Origin: Paenibacillus arenilitoris
GTDB taxonomy: Bacteria; Bacillota; Bacilli; Paenibacillales; Paenibacillaceae
Reading direction: 5' to 3'
NCBI RefSeq assembly: GCF_014705655.1
Contig: NZ_JACXIY010000022.1
Span: 1-64,000, forward strand
Length of the DNA stretch: 64,000 bases
Part shown: positions 32,538-41,392 of the stretch, piece by piece
Layout of the letters: every line of letters starts with the position of its first letter
Position numbering within the stretch: position 1 is the first letter of the stretch
The notes under the pieces: model-generated
What the model was told of the DNA's origin: nothing
Database searches by the model: none
What the model saw: the letters and a program-made list of their open reading frames with translations, nothing else
Program-made: the position numbers and the translations under genes

Positions 32538-34577
32538 GTGGAGAAGGAAAAAGGGCAGATGCTTGAATTTGAGCCCGAGAAGGGGCTAAAGGATTACATT
32601 AGCGGAATGGCGTGCGGAACGATCGGTTCCGCGCGCCCGGACGTCGAGCAGGAGCGGATCGGTCCGGGTCTGCTCCGGATTCGGCTGACCTTCCGGCTGG
32701 AAGGGCCGGTGAGGCAGGACGACTGGCGCGTTACGGTGAAGCCGGCGTTCGCGCCGAGCTTCCATTGGGCGCCGCATCTGACGCCGACGGACGATCATAT
32801 CATCGATCAGCACAGCTTCCGTTCTCCGGCGCTTATCGTTCAGGACGGGGCGCGCACGCTTGCGCTCGTGCCGGATCTGGATTTGATGCTCGCCGGACAG
32901 GACGTCAGATGGTACATGGACATGGACGCGGAGCGGAATGTGCTGACGCTCGGCATGAGCGAATACGAGGTGAAGGAGCATGTGCTGTACCGGCGAAAGC
33001 CGGGGGCGGCTTACAAGGCCGGAACGGTGACGTTCGGCTTTTATGCGTTCACGTCCGAAGAACCGGAGACGCTGGCCAATCCTTGGCGTCCTGTCCTGCG
33101 GTTTATGTGGGAGAAGTGGGGGCAATCGTTGTTCCGGGCGGGCGCGCCGCTGCAGCTGCCGCTCATGAACCTGGTGCGGTACACGTACAGGTGGGCTTTC
33201 GAAACGTGGCGCGACAGCGTATGGCAGCAGTTCGAGCTGGACGGCAAGGAAGTGGGGGCGGCGGCTTTCATCGTGAACTATACGCAAAGCCCCAACTACC
33301 CGGGACCCGTTAATCAGAGGGAATTTCTCTCGATATGGAACCAGGCGTGGTTCAGCTCGCTTCGCTCCGCGCACGGCGTCTATCGGTACGGCTTGCAAGA
33401 AAAGGACGAGAGCCTGATCGCCAAGGCGAATATGACCAAGGAGCTGGCGCTCTCCGCTCCCCAGCGGGAAGGGCTGTTCCCGGCGGTGATCGCGGCCGAG
33501 ATGGAGCAGGCGGAAGCGGACGGCGTACGGGTTAACCGCTCGAAGGGCTGGGACACGGCGTATTGGGGCAATTCCAACCGGAATCCCGTAAAGGCGTGGC
33601 AATCCGTCCGGTCGGCGCCTTACCATGTGCTCGATATGAGCTGGACGGCGCTATGGATGGTGAGGTGGTACGAGGAGCTGGAGAAGGACGAGCGGCTGCT
33701 GCAGTACGCCGTCCGGTACGCGGACGCGCTGATCGGGCTGCAGGACGAGCGCGGGTACTTCCCGGCGTGGCTCGATTACGAAACGCTGCGGCCGCTTGCG
33801 ACGCTGTCCGATTCGCCGGAGACGGCATTGTCCGTTACGCTGCTGCTGAAGCTTGCCGCGCTGTCGGGACGGGCGGATTATGCGGAAGCGGCGGTTCGGG
33901 CTGCGGACGTCGTGGCGGGGGAGGTCGTGCCGGAAGGGCGATGGGAGGACTTCGAAACGTACTGGTCCTGCTCCTCCTTCGGGAATTCGGATCACGTCGG
34001 GCGCAAATATAGCCGCAACAACATGTACAAACAATGCAACTTCTCGATCTATTGGTGCGCCGAGGCGTTCCTGCGCTGTTACCAGCATACGGGCGAGAGC
34101 AAGTTTTTGACCGCGGGCGAGCGCTGCATGGACGAAATGCTCATGACGCAGGCTTCCTGGCAGCCTCCGTACATTCATCTGGACGCGCTCGGCGGCTTCG
34201 GCGTCATGAACTGCGACGGCGAGTGGAACGATGCGCGTCAGGGCCTGTTCGCGGAGCTGATCGTCGAGTACGGCATCGTCCTGCGGCGCGAGGAGTACAT
34301 CGAGCGGGGGCTCGCCGCCCTGCGCTGCGCGTTCGTCATGATGTACTGTCCCGAGAACGAGCGGACGAAGGCGCAGTGGGAGAAGGTGTATCCGTTCTTC
34401 AACGAGCGGGATTACGGCTTCATGATGGAAAATTACGGCCACTCGGGCGAGGTGAACGACGAAGGGCTCGGCATCGGCGAATTTACGATTTTCGACTGGG
34501 GCAACGGCGCCGCGGCCGAAAGCTACTTGCGGATGAAGGCCCACCACGGCGAGCTGCTTGAGCGGTACGGGATGTAG
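32538..34577 (+). CDS. Putative alpha/alpha-barrel glycoside-related enzyme, unknown family
   Basis: The 679-aa cytoplasmic product (no signal peptide) has a beta-rich N-terminal third ('AFAPSFHWAPHLTPTDDHII') and a helical, Trp-rich remainder with repeated helix pairs ('DMSWTALWMVRWYEELEKDE', 'YWCAEAFLRCYQHTG', 'EKVYPFFNERDYGFMMENYG'). This looks like an (alpha/alpha)6 toroid of the glycosidase or lyase type, but I cannot name a GH or PL family or catalytic residues. The start is GTG at 32538, 8 nt after GGAGGG. It follows the importer by 41 bp, so it probably acts on the imported sugar. Confidence 0.75.
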   Translation: MEKEKGQMLEFEPEKGLKDYISGMACGTIGSARPDVEQERIGPGLLRIRLTFRLEGPVRQDDWRVTVKPAFAPSFHWAPHLTPTDDHIIDQHSFRSPALIVQDGARTLALVPDLDLMLAGQDVRWYMDMDAERNVLTLGMSEYEVKEHVLYRRKPGAAYKAGTVTFGFYAFTSEEPETLANPWRPVLRFMWEKWGQSLFRAGAPLQLPLMNLVRYTYRWAFETWRDSVWQQFELDGKEVGAAAFIVNYTQSPNYPGPVNQREFLSIWNQAWFSSLRSAHGVYRYGLQEKDESLIAKANMTKELALSAPQREGLFPAVIAAEMEQAEADGVRVNRSKGWDTAYWGNSNRNPVKAWQSVRSAPYHVLDMSWTALWMVRWYEELEKDERLLQYAVRYADALIGLQDERGYFPAWLDYETLRPLATLSDSPETALSVTLLLKLAALSGRADYAEAAVRAADVVAGEVVPEGRWEDFETYWSCSSFGNSDHVGRKYSRNNMYKQCNFSIYWCAEAFLRCYQHTGESKFLTAGERCMDEMLMTQASWQPPYIHLDALGGFGVMNCDGEWNDARQGLFAELIVEYGIVLRREEYIERGLAALRCAFVMMYCPENERTKAQWEKVYPFFNERDYGFMMENYGHSGEVNDEGLGIGEFTIFDWGNGAAAESYLRMKAHHGELLERYGM

Positions 34578-34798
34578 GCGGCAGGTTGTTGTAACGGGAG
34601 GGGCAGAAATGAAAGGTCATGCGCTTGGCGGATCGGCTGCACCATGCGTGCCCAAGCCCCTCCTACGTTGCGCTTCGTACAATGGATCCGCGCCCGTTTA
34701 TCCTATTGCGTTAAGCGCCCCGATCAATTATTCTATTGGTGAAATAGTCAACCGCCGTTTTGTAATATCAAACCGAAATCGAGAAGGGTGCAAGTGCA

Positions 34799-35557
34799 AT
34801 GCCAATCATCCAGTCCGTCGAAAGGGCGCTCCTCATCCTCGACTTGTTCGACGAATACAATCAAGAGCTGAAAATAACGGAAATCAGCGCCAAAATGAAC
34901 CTGCACAAGAGCACGGTGCACTCGCTGCTGAAGACGCTGCAGGAATACCGCTACATCGAGCAGAACGCGGAGAACGGGAAGTACCGGCTCGGCCTCAAGC
35001 TGCTCGAGCGAAGCGGCCAGCTGACGCAGAGCATGGATATCCGGCGCACGGCCAAGGCTACCCTTGCCGAGCTCTCGAAAGAGACGGGGCAGACGGCGCA
35101 TCTCGTCATATTGGACGGCCGCGAAGGAGTCTACATCGACAAGGTGGAAGGAGAGAAGGCGCAAATCCGCTACTCGCGGATCGGACGGCGCATTCCGATT
35201 CATTGCAGCGCCGTCGGCAAGGCGCTCATCGCGTTCAAGGCGCCCGCGCAGCTTGAAGCCATTCTCCTGAACTATGAATATCGGATTCAGACGGAACGTA
35301 CCATTCGGAATAAGGCCGATCTGCTGAAGGAGCTCGAACGCGTCCGCGAGCAGGGGTATGCGATCGACGATCAGGAGAACGAGCCGGGCGTCCGCTGCTA
35401 CGCCGTGCCGATTCGGGACCACAAAGGGGACGTGATCGCCGCCGTCAGCCTCTCCATGCTGGTCGCAAGGGTGACGGCCGAGGAAGAAGCGGAATACGCG
35501 GGGAAGCTGACGGCCAAAGGGCAGGAGCTTTCCAGGCAAATGGGCTTTGGGTTATAG
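34799..35557 (+). CDS. IclR-family transcription regulator
   Basis: The 252-aa product has an N-terminal winged helix ('IQSVERALLILDLFDEYNQE', 'MNLHKSTVHSLLKTLQE') and a C-terminal IclR effector domain ('HLVILDGREGVYIDKVEG', 'IPIHCSAVGKALIAF', 'CYAVPIRDHKGDVIAAVSLS'). The effector is unknown. It lies directly upstream of the UxaA-type dehydratase pair, and an IclR-type dyad overlaps that pair's promoter, so it is the likely repressor or sensor. An AAGGGTG-type site precedes the ATG. Confidence 0.93.
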   Translation: MPIIQSVERALLILDLFDEYNQELKITEISAKMNLHKSTVHSLLKTLQEYRYIEQNAENGKYRLGLKLLERSGQLTQSMDIRRTAKATLAELSKETGQTAHLVILDGREGVYIDKVEGEKAQIRYSRIGRRIPIHCSAVGKALIAFKAPAQLEAILLNYEYRIQTERTIRNKADLLKELERVREQGYAIDDQENEPGVRCYAVPIRDHKGDVIAAVSLSMLVARVTAEEEAEYAGKLTAKGQELSRQMGFGL

Positions 35558-35637
35558 GGCAGGATCGACGGGAAAGCGGGAAGAGAAGCAATAGCGGGAG
35601 CGGCTATTGGTTTTTCTTTCTAATGAAACGAGAACAT

Positions 35638-35656
35638 TGTTTTATAATGTAGAACA
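35638..35656. promoter_or_regulatory. IclR-type operator overlapping a perfect -10 box
   Basis: TGTTTTATAATGTAGAACA is an imperfect 19-bp dyad of the kind bound by IclR-family proteins (outer TGTT/AACA arms). It encloses a perfect -10 TATAAT at 35643-35648; the -35 is weak. Binding here would block RNA polymerase for the UxaA-type genes. The link to the adjacent IclR gene is inferred. Confidence 0.55.
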
Positions 35657-35716
35657 GTTTGTGGGCGGCGATGCGATGAAGGTTATCCGGTATTTGTCCG
35701 ATCGTTAACTTTTCAT

Positions 35717-35730
35717 TGATAGCGCTTACA
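35717..35730. promoter_or_regulatory. Catabolite-responsive element (cre)
   Basis: TGATAGCGCTTACA matches the cre consensus TGWAANCGNTNWCA at all but one position. It lies about 70 bp downstream of the -10 and before the dehydratase genes, a position suited to CcpA roadblock repression. Confidence 0.65.
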
Positions 35731-35799
35731 GATCGGGCGGCCCGTTCGGCAAGCCGCAAGCGGGTACTCCCAAGACGAAACGATAGGAGATGATGCGGG

Positions 35800-36105
35800 A
35801 TGGATCGCGCTACCGAAGGTTACAAGCTGGTTATGATTAAGCCGCAGGACCATGTGGCGGTTGCTTTGATGAGCATTCCGGCCGGGACGGAGCTTGCCTT
35901 CTCCTGTCAGGATTCGCGGTTCGAAGTGACGCTGCTCGAGCCGATCGAGTTCGGCCATAAGTTCGCCGTCCGGGACATCGCGCAGGGCGAGGATATTCTC
36001 AAGTACGGCGAGGTCATCGGAGCGGCGCTCTGCGGCATTTCGAAGGGCGCGCATGTACATGTGCATAATTTGGAAGGAAAAAGAGGAAGAGGTGACCAGG
36101 TATGA
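35800..36105 (+). CDS. UxaA-type dehydratase small subunit (SAF domain)
   Basis: The 101-aa product is the isolated N-terminal SAF domain of the altronate/galactarate dehydratase family ('KLVMIKPQDHVAVALMSIPA', 'GHKFAVRDIAQGEDILKYGE', ending 'HVHVHNLEG'). In split members the SAF protein is a separate subunit of the enzyme encoded by the next gene, as in altronate dehydratase-like and SuyA/SuyB sulfolactate lyases. It overlaps the next gene by 4 nt (ATGA). Confidence 0.88.
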   Translation: MDRATEGYKLVMIKPQDHVAVALMSIPAGTELAFSCQDSRFEVTLLEPIEFGHKFAVRDIAQGEDILKYGEVIGAALCGISKGAHVHVHNLEGKRGRGDQV

Positions 36106-37277
36106 CGGAGCTCGGGGAAGGGCAATTTTGGGGGTACCGCCGCGCGGACGGCTCGGTCGGAGTCCGCAATCATGTGCTGATTCTGCCCACCATCACGTGC
36201 GCGACGCAGGCGGCCAAGCAAATTACGGAGCTGGTCAGCGGCACGGTATCGTTCATCCATCAGCACGGCTGCGCGCAGGTGGGCGTCGATTACGAGCAAA
36301 CGTTCCGCACGTACGCGGGAATGGGGCTGAACCCTAACGTGTACGGCGTCGTCGTGCTTGGCCTCGGCTGCGAGACGCATCAGGCGAGAAGCGTGGCCGG
36401 AGAGATCGCGAAGAGCGGCAAGCCGGTGGAGGTCGTGTCGATCCAGGATCACGGCGGTACGCTGTACACGATCGCGGAAGGGGCTAAGATCGCGGCGCGC
36501 ATGGTGCAGGAAGCGTCAATGCTGAGAAGAGAGCCGTGCCATATCGGCGAGCTGATCGTCGGAACCGAATGCGGCGGCTCGGATGCCTGCTCCGGCTTGT
36601 CGGCGAATCCCGCGGTCGGCGTCGTCAGCGACAAAATCGTCGACGGAGGCGGCACCTCGATTCTCGCCGAGACGACGGAGCTGATCGGGGCGGAGCATCT
36701 GCTCGCGCGCAGGGCGGTGAACGACCACGTCGCCAAGCGGGTGTACGAGGTCATCCAGGCGATGGAGAGCCGGGCGCTGATGATGGGCATCGACATCCGG
36801 ACGGGGAACCCGAGCCCCGGCAACATCAAGGGCGGACTCAGCTCGCTGGAGGAGAAGTCGCTCGGCGCCTCCAACAAGGCCGGAAGCCGGCCGCTGAAGG
36901 AGCTGATCGACTACGCGGAGCGTCCGACCGAGCGAGGGCTCGTCTGGATGGATACGCCCGGACACGACATCGAGCAGCTGACGGGCATGGTGGCGGGCGG
37001 CTCGCAGGTCGTGCTGTTCACGACGGGGAGGGGCACGCCGACCGGCTCGCCGATCGCGCCGGTGATCAAGATTTCGACGAACACGCCGATTTTCGAGAAA
37101 ATGAACGACAACATCGATTTTAACGCGGGAACCGTCATCGACGGCACGGAATCGATCGAAGCGGTCGGCGACCGGCTGTACGAGGAAATGCTGCAAGTCT
37201 GCTCCGGCAAGCTGACCAAAGCGGAGGTGCTAAAGCAGCATGACTTCGGCATTTGGCGCATCGGCCCGACGTTTTGA
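36102..37277 (+). CDS. UxaA-family dehydratase large subunit
   Basis: The 391-aa product is the C-terminal catalytic part of the UxaA/GarD family: 'FWGYRRADGSVGVRNHVLIL', 'HQHGCAQVG', 'VVLGLGCETHQ', 'GTECGGSDACSGLSANPAVG' and 'ENDNIDFNAGTVIDG'-like C-terminus. Conserved Cys and His residues in those motifs would bind the Fe(II) or other metal centre. It may be a sugar-acid dehydratase or a sulfolactate-type lyase; the sequence does not decide. Coupling to the SAF subunit, an IclR-type operator and a cre point to control by a carbon source. Confidence 0.87.
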   Translation: MTELGEGQFWGYRRADGSVGVRNHVLILPTITCATQAAKQITELVSGTVSFIHQHGCAQVGVDYEQTFRTYAGMGLNPNVYGVVVLGLGCETHQARSVAGEIAKSGKPVEVVSIQDHGGTLYTIAEGAKIAARMVQEASMLRREPCHIGELIVGTECGGSDACSGLSANPAVGVVSDKIVDGGGTSILAETTELIGAEHLLARRAVNDHVAKRVYEVIQAMESRALMMGIDIRTGNPSPGNIKGGLSSLEEKSLGASNKAGSRPLKELIDYAERPTERGLVWMDTPGHDIEQLTGMVAGGSQVVLFTTGRGTPTGSPIAPVIKISTNTPIFEKMNDNIDFNAGTVIDGTESIEAVGDRLYEEMLQVCSGKLTKAEVLKQHDFGIWRIGPTF

Positions 37278-37488
37278 CGAAGGTAAGAGAACGTTTTTTT
37301 GCGGTAAAAAATGTTGATTTCATCCATTATTCCGAATACAATACGGGAAATAACCGGCATGCGCGACTGGCGTAACGCGGATAACCGCGAGGGAACGCAT
37401 GCTGAGCAGTGCCGTACGCCTGGGCCAAGCATTCGATCGCGCCGATCGGATGCTTTTTATTTTATTTCGAAAGGGCGGGGTTTCGAAA

Positions 37489-37933
37489 ATGAAGATGGCC
37501 TTTATTTTGTTCGACGGAATGACGACGCTCGACTTTGCGGGATTTTACGAAGCGGTGACCTGGATGGGCATTCTAAAAGGAAAGGAGTTCCTCTCGTGGG
37601 ATTTTTGCTCGAACCAACCGCAAATTGCCGAAGACCGGGGATTAACGGTTAAGATCGATCGCGGGGGCGTTGATCCTAGGCGCGGCGGGCTTTCTGGAAG
37701 GGAAGAGGGCGACGACGAATCGTTCGGCCTATGAACAATTGACGCCGTATTGCGCGGAAGTGGCGAAGGAGCGCTTCGTGCGGGACGGCGATGTTTATAC
37801 GGGCGGAGGCGTGTCGGCTTCGATCGATTTGGGCTTGTTTTTCGTCGAATCGCTGACGGATGGACGGTTCGTCCGGCAGGTGCAAGACAAGATGGACTAT
37901 CCGTACTATACTTCTATTAAAGGCAGGCAATAA
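37489..37933 (+). pseudogene. DJ-1/PfpI-family gene, internally deleted and frameshifted
   Basis: The first part encodes 'MKMAFILFDGMTTLDFAGFY', the start of a DJ-1/PfpI protein, and continues to 'QIAEDRGLTVKID'. A different frame then resumes at about 37660 with 'GALILGAAGFLEGKRATT' and runs to the normal C-terminus 'GGGVSASIDLGLFFVE'. About 50 codons, including the nucleophile Cys just before GALILGAAG, are missing at the junction. The reading frames do not match, so no active enzyme can be made. Confidence 0.85.
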
Positions 37934-37977
37934 GAAGAAGATTCGTATAATGAATGGAATGCGGGAGGCAAAGACCG

Positions 37978-38412
37978 ATGCGTTTTATGATGATCGTCAA
38001 AGGCACGAAAGATTCCGAAGCGGGGATAATGCCGAGCCAGGAGCTGCTCGAAGCGATGCTGAAGTATAACGAGGAATTGGCGAAGGCCGGGGTGCTGCTC
38101 GCGGCCGACGGCCTGCACGCCAGCTCGCAGGGGATAAGGATCTCCTATCCGGAGCCTGGCGGCAAGCCGAAAGTAACCGACGGCCCGTTCACCGAGGCGA
38201 AGGAGATTATTGCGGGCTATACGCTGATCGAGGTGAAATCGAGGGAAGAAGCGATCGAATGGGCGATGCGCATGCCCGATCCGCATGGCAAGGGCGAAGG
38301 CGTCATCGAGCTGCGCCAGATCATCGATCCGACGGATTTGACGCAAAATCCGGAGACGCTGGCGATGGAAGCCGCCATTCGCGAGAAGATGGAGAGGGCT
38401 AACAAGCCATGA
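37978..38412 (+). CDS. DGPF/YCII-domain protein
   Basis: The 144-aa product contains 'MRFMMIVKGTKDSEAG', 'GLHASSQGIRISYPEPGGKP', the name-giving DGPF motif and 'EAKEIIAGYTLIEVKSREEA'. It is a dimeric YCII-like ferredoxin-fold protein of unknown activity. GGGAGG precedes the ATG at 37978. It overlaps the ECF sigma gene by 4 nt, the classic DGPF/ECF42 pair, so it is probably the main target or partner of that sigma factor. Confidence 0.9.
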   Translation: MRFMMIVKGTKDSEAGIMPSQELLEAMLKYNEELAKAGVLLAADGLHASSQGIRISYPEPGGKPKVTDGPFTEAKEIIAGYTLIEVKSREEAIEWAMRMPDPHGKGEGVIELRQIIDPTDLTQNPETLAMEAAIREKMERANKP

Positions 38413-39689
38413 GCGATTCAGCGGTCAAGCGCACGATCGACGCCATCTGGCGGATCGAATCGGCCAAGCTGATCGCCGGTCTGACGCGAATGGTGCGCGA
38501 CGTGGGCCTCGCGGAGGATCTGGCGCAGGATGCGCTTATCGTCGCGATGGAACGGTGGCCGGCTGCCGGCATTCCGGACAACCCCGGCGCCTGGCTGATG
38601 ACGACGGCGAAGCGCCGCGCGATCGACCTGATGCGCAGGAGCAAGGTGCGGGAGCGGAAATACGAAGAGCTGGGGCGAAGCAGCGAGCTGTATACCGAGG
38701 ACGACATCGACGACGCGCTGGACGGAGAGGTCGGGGACGATCTGCTTCGGTTGATCTTTATGACCTGCCATCCGGTATTGTCCCAGGATGCGCGGGTCGC
38801 GCTGACGCTGCGCCTGCTCGGGGGGCTTGCGACCGACGAAATCGCGAGGGCTTTCTTCGTCGCGGAATCGACGATCGCCCAGCGGATCGTCCGGGCGAAG
38901 CGGACGCTTAACGCTTCGCGTGTCGAGTTCGAGGTCCCGGCGGGCGATGAGCTGAAAGAGCGGCTGTCGACGGTGCTCGAGGTTATTTATTTAATGTTCA
39001 ATGAAGGATATACGGCGACGTCCGGCGGCAGCTGGATTCGGCCGCTGCTGTGCCAGGAAGCGCTTCGGCTCGGACGGGTGCTGGCGGAGATCGCGCCCTC
39101 GGAGCCGGAGGTGCACGGCCTCGTCGCCTTGATGGAAATCCAATCGTCACGGTTCAAAACCCGGGTGAACGCGGCCGGGGAGCCCGTGCTCCTCATGGAC
39201 CAAAACCGCGCGCAGTGGGATCGGCTTCTGATCCGGCGCGGCCTCGCCGCGCTGGATCGCGCTCAGAAGCTGGGCTGGCCGCTCGGTCCGTATGCGCTGC
39301 AGGCCGCGATTTCCGCTTGCCATGCTCGCGCCCGTACTGCGGCCGAGACCGATTGGCCGCGTATCGCCGCGCTGTACGAGGCGTTGTCGCGCGTCATGCC
39401 GTCGCCCGTCGTGGAGCTGAACCGCGCGGTGGCCATCTCCATGGCGTTCGGCCCGGCGTTCGGCCTCCAGCTCGTCGACGCGCTGGCTTCCGAGCAGGCG
39501 CTGAAGGATTACCACCTGCTGCCGAGCGTCCGCGGCGATTTGCTGTTCAAGCTGGAACGGTTCGGCGAAGCCCGCGAGCAGTTCGAACGCGCCGCGTCGA
39601 TGACCCGCAACGACAAAGAGCGCGGGCTGCTGCTTAGGCGCGCGGCGGAATGCGCCGTCAAGGAAGCGGGCGGCGGCGAGCCCGAGTAA
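38409..39689 (+). CDS. ECF42-type RNA polymerase sigma factor with C-terminal TPR extension
   Basis: The 426-aa product has sigma region 2 ('DVGLAEDLAQDALIVAMERW', 'PGAWLMTTAKRRAIDLMRR') and region 4 ('LGGLATDEIARAFFVAESTI'), followed by a helical C-terminal domain of about 220 residues ('LMFNEGYTATSGGSWIRPLL', 'AALYEALSRVMPSPVVELNR', 'LLPSVRGDLLFKLERFGEAR'). The C-terminal extension replaces an anti-sigma factor in this group. No anti-sigma gene is adjacent. The pairing with a DGPF protein fits ECF42. Confidence 0.92.
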   Translation: MSDSAVKRTIDAIWRIESAKLIAGLTRMVRDVGLAEDLAQDALIVAMERWPAAGIPDNPGAWLMTTAKRRAIDLMRRSKVRERKYEELGRSSELYTEDDIDDALDGEVGDDLLRLIFMTCHPVLSQDARVALTLRLLGGLATDEIARAFFVAESTIAQRIVRAKRTLNASRVEFEVPAGDELKERLSTVLEVIYLMFNEGYTATSGGSWIRPLLCQEALRLGRVLAEIAPSEPEVHGLVALMEIQSSRFKTRVNAAGEPVLLMDQNRAQWDRLLIRRGLAALDRAQKLGWPLGPYALQAAISACHARARTAAETDWPRIAALYEALSRVMPSPVVELNRAVAISMAFGPAFGLQLVDALASEQALKDYHLLPSVRGDLLFKLERFGEAREQFERAASMTRNDKERGLLLRRAAECAVKEAGGGEPE

Positions 39690-39738
39690 CGCCGCCAGAG
39701 CTGCCCCGGCCATTTGACGGGAAAACGAGATGACAGGG

Positions 39739-39786
39739 AAACAGTCGCAGAGTGCCGGCGGTCATGCCGGCTCCCTGCGACTGTTT
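39739..39786. terminator. Bidirectional terminator between sigma gene and DinB gene
   Basis: AAACAGTCGCAG (39739-39750) pairs perfectly with CTGCGACTGTTT (39775-39786), with an inner GCCGGC stem. It can end both the plus-strand sigma operon and the minus-strand DinB gene. Confidence 0.85.
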
Positions 39787-39813
39787 GGCGTGTATCGGAT
39801 CGAAAAAATTAGT

Positions 39814-40311
39814 TCATTGGGCTGCCTCGTCGGCCGAGGGACCGTACATGCCCGGCACAGGAATATCGAGAAGCCGCAAGTATACCCCGAGCTGCGCCCG
39901 GTGGTGGACCATGTGGCTGAGTCCGAAGGTGCGAAGCGCGATCGCCCGCGGCTTGCGGAGAATGATATGGTCGCCGTGCCGCAGCGTCCATTCCTCGCCG
40001 AGAGCTGTCTCGTCGCATTCGGCGAGCAGCTTTTCGAACCTGCCGAGGTTCGTGTCGAATTCCTCCAGAACGTCGGCGCGCTTTTCCAAAGGCTCCCGAC
40101 GCAGCGGCACGGTCGATAGATCCAACTCCGGGTACTGAAAAATCGCGATTTGCCAGTTCAGCAGGTTGACCAGATGCGTGGCCAGCCCGCCGAGCGTCAT
40201 CGATTTCTCGTGCGGCTTCCACGACATATGCTCCTCGGGCAACCGTTCCAAAACGCGGCGCGTAGTGGCCAGTTCGTGCGTTGCGTCGCCGACGATCAGT
40301 TGTTTAACCAT
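39814..40311 (-). CDS. DinB-family protein
   Basis: The 165-aa four-helix-bundle product has the three-His metal site pattern spread over 'DATHELATTRRVL', 'GLATHLVNLLNW' and 'FGLSHMVHHRAQLGVYLRL'. Relatives bind Zn or Ni; some are thiol-dependent transferases, others are unknown. The ATG at 40311 is chosen because it starts the fold and follows GGGAGGAG; the frame is open further upstream without a site. It lies alone on the minus strand. Confidence 0.88.
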   Translation of the reverse strand: MVKQLIVGDATHELATTRRVLERLPEEHMSWKPHEKSMTLGGLATHLVNLLNWQIAIFQYPELDLSTVPLRREPLEKRADVLEEFDTNLGRFEKLLAECDETALGEEWTLRHGDHIILRKPRAIALRTFGLSHMVHHRAQLGVYLRLLDIPVPGMYGPSADEAAQ

Positions 40312-40535
40312 AAATTCATCTCCTCCCTTATGGATTAGCATACTATAAATTCCAGTCGAGTGGAAAGAGCTAGTCCCGGTCGTTCGGCGTACCCGCCGGT
40401 TTTGCCGCAGCAGCGGGGCCTGAAAAAATTTTTTTAAAAAATTTTTCCGAAGCTGTCGATTTCGTCTCACCCCGTTCGTCGTCCTTATAGAAGCGAAAGT
40501 TTCACCCATAAAAACGAGACGAAAGGTTGATGGAA

Positions 40536-40931
40536 ATGAAAGCGCAGCTTACCCCCTATATCATGTCGGAGAACGCAAAAAAGCAGGCCGAGTTCTATAA
40601 GGAGGCGCTCGGCGGCGAGATTTTGTCGGTCGTCATGCATGGCCAAATGCCGGGGGCGCCGGAGGCGATCAAGGACAAAGTGATGCACCTCGCCATGACG
40701 GCTGCCGGAGGCAACACGCTATTCCTGTCCGATTCCTTCGAGCCGGTAACGGGAAACAGAAGCATCAGCATGTCGCTCACGTTCGCGAGCGAAGACGAAG
40801 CGCGGACGGCGTTCGCGAATCTTGCGGAGGGCGGCGCGGTCAAGTATCCCTTCGAGCATCAGCCGTGGGGGGCTCATTACGGAGAGGTCGTCGATCCGTT
40901 CGGCGTCACGTGGCAAGTCGTCAAACCATAA
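40536..40931 (+). CDS. VOC-superfamily protein (PhnB-like)
   Basis: The 131-aa product has the PhnB/glyoxalase-like pattern: 'LTPYIMSENAKKQAEFYKEA', 'GGEI', 'MHLAMTAAGGNTLFLSD' and C-terminal 'PWGAHYGEVVDPFGVTWQVV'. It has two beta-alpha-beta units and usually forms a dimer; the metal ligands are incomplete, so the activity is uncertain. The ATG at 40536 is chosen because AAAGG is 9 nt upstream; an ATG at 40530 is possible. Confidence 0.85.
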   Translation: MKAQLTPYIMSENAKKQAEFYKEALGGEILSVVMHGQMPGAPEAIKDKVMHLAMTAAGGNTLFLSDSFEPVTGNRSISMSLTFASEDEARTAFANLAEGGAVKYPFEHQPWGAHYGEVVDPFGVTWQVVKP

Positions 40932-40970
40932 GAACGGCGCCAACGACATAACTTAAAAAGGAGAACGAAC

Positions 40971-41312
40971 ATGAACCAGGAAGTAACGGCTTTTATCGAA
41001 ACGGTCAAAGATCCATGGCAGGGGGAGCTTTGCTCCCGGCTGCGCGAAATCGTCCACGGCTCGGTACCGGATATTCAGGAGCGCATGCAGTACAAAAAAC
41101 CGCATTTTCTGAAAAACGGCAAATACGCCGCCGTCATCTCCACGTCGAAGGACGCGGTCAGCTTCACGATCTTCAACGCGGCCGGTCTGCCGATCCCGGA
41201 AGGGCAGTTCGACGGTCCTCCGGAGAGAAAAACGATGAAGCTGCGTCAAGGCGACTCGCTCGATGCCGAACTGCTTTCTTCGCTGGTCGGTCAGGCCGCC
41301 GCTTCGCTATAG
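40971..41312 (+). CDS. DUF1801 (YdhG-like) protein
   Basis: The 113-aa product has 'LREIVHGSVPDIQERMQYKK' and 'FLKNGKYAAVISTSKDAVSF', the DUF1801 (iron-chaperone-like YdhG/frataxin-fold) signature. The function is not established. AAAGGAG precedes the ATG. It lies 39 bp after the VOC gene on the same strand and may be co-transcribed. Confidence 0.87.
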   Translation: MNQEVTAFIETVKDPWQGELCSRLREIVHGSVPDIQERMQYKKPHFLKNGKYAAVISTSKDAVSFTIFNAAGLPIPEGQFDGPPERKTMKLRQGDSLDAELLSSLVGQAAASL

Positions 41313-41356
41313 TCTGGCGGCCGCGCAGGGCGGCGCAGGGCGTCCGCAACCAATTG

Positions 41357-41392
41357 AGGCCAGGCCTTCCCCGTCAGGGGCAGACCTGGCCT
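41357..41392 (+). terminator. Terminator hairpin after DUF1801
   Basis: AGGCCAGG (41357-41364) pairs with CCTGGCCT (41385-41392) around a GGGG/CCCC-containing loop. Confidence 0.55.
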
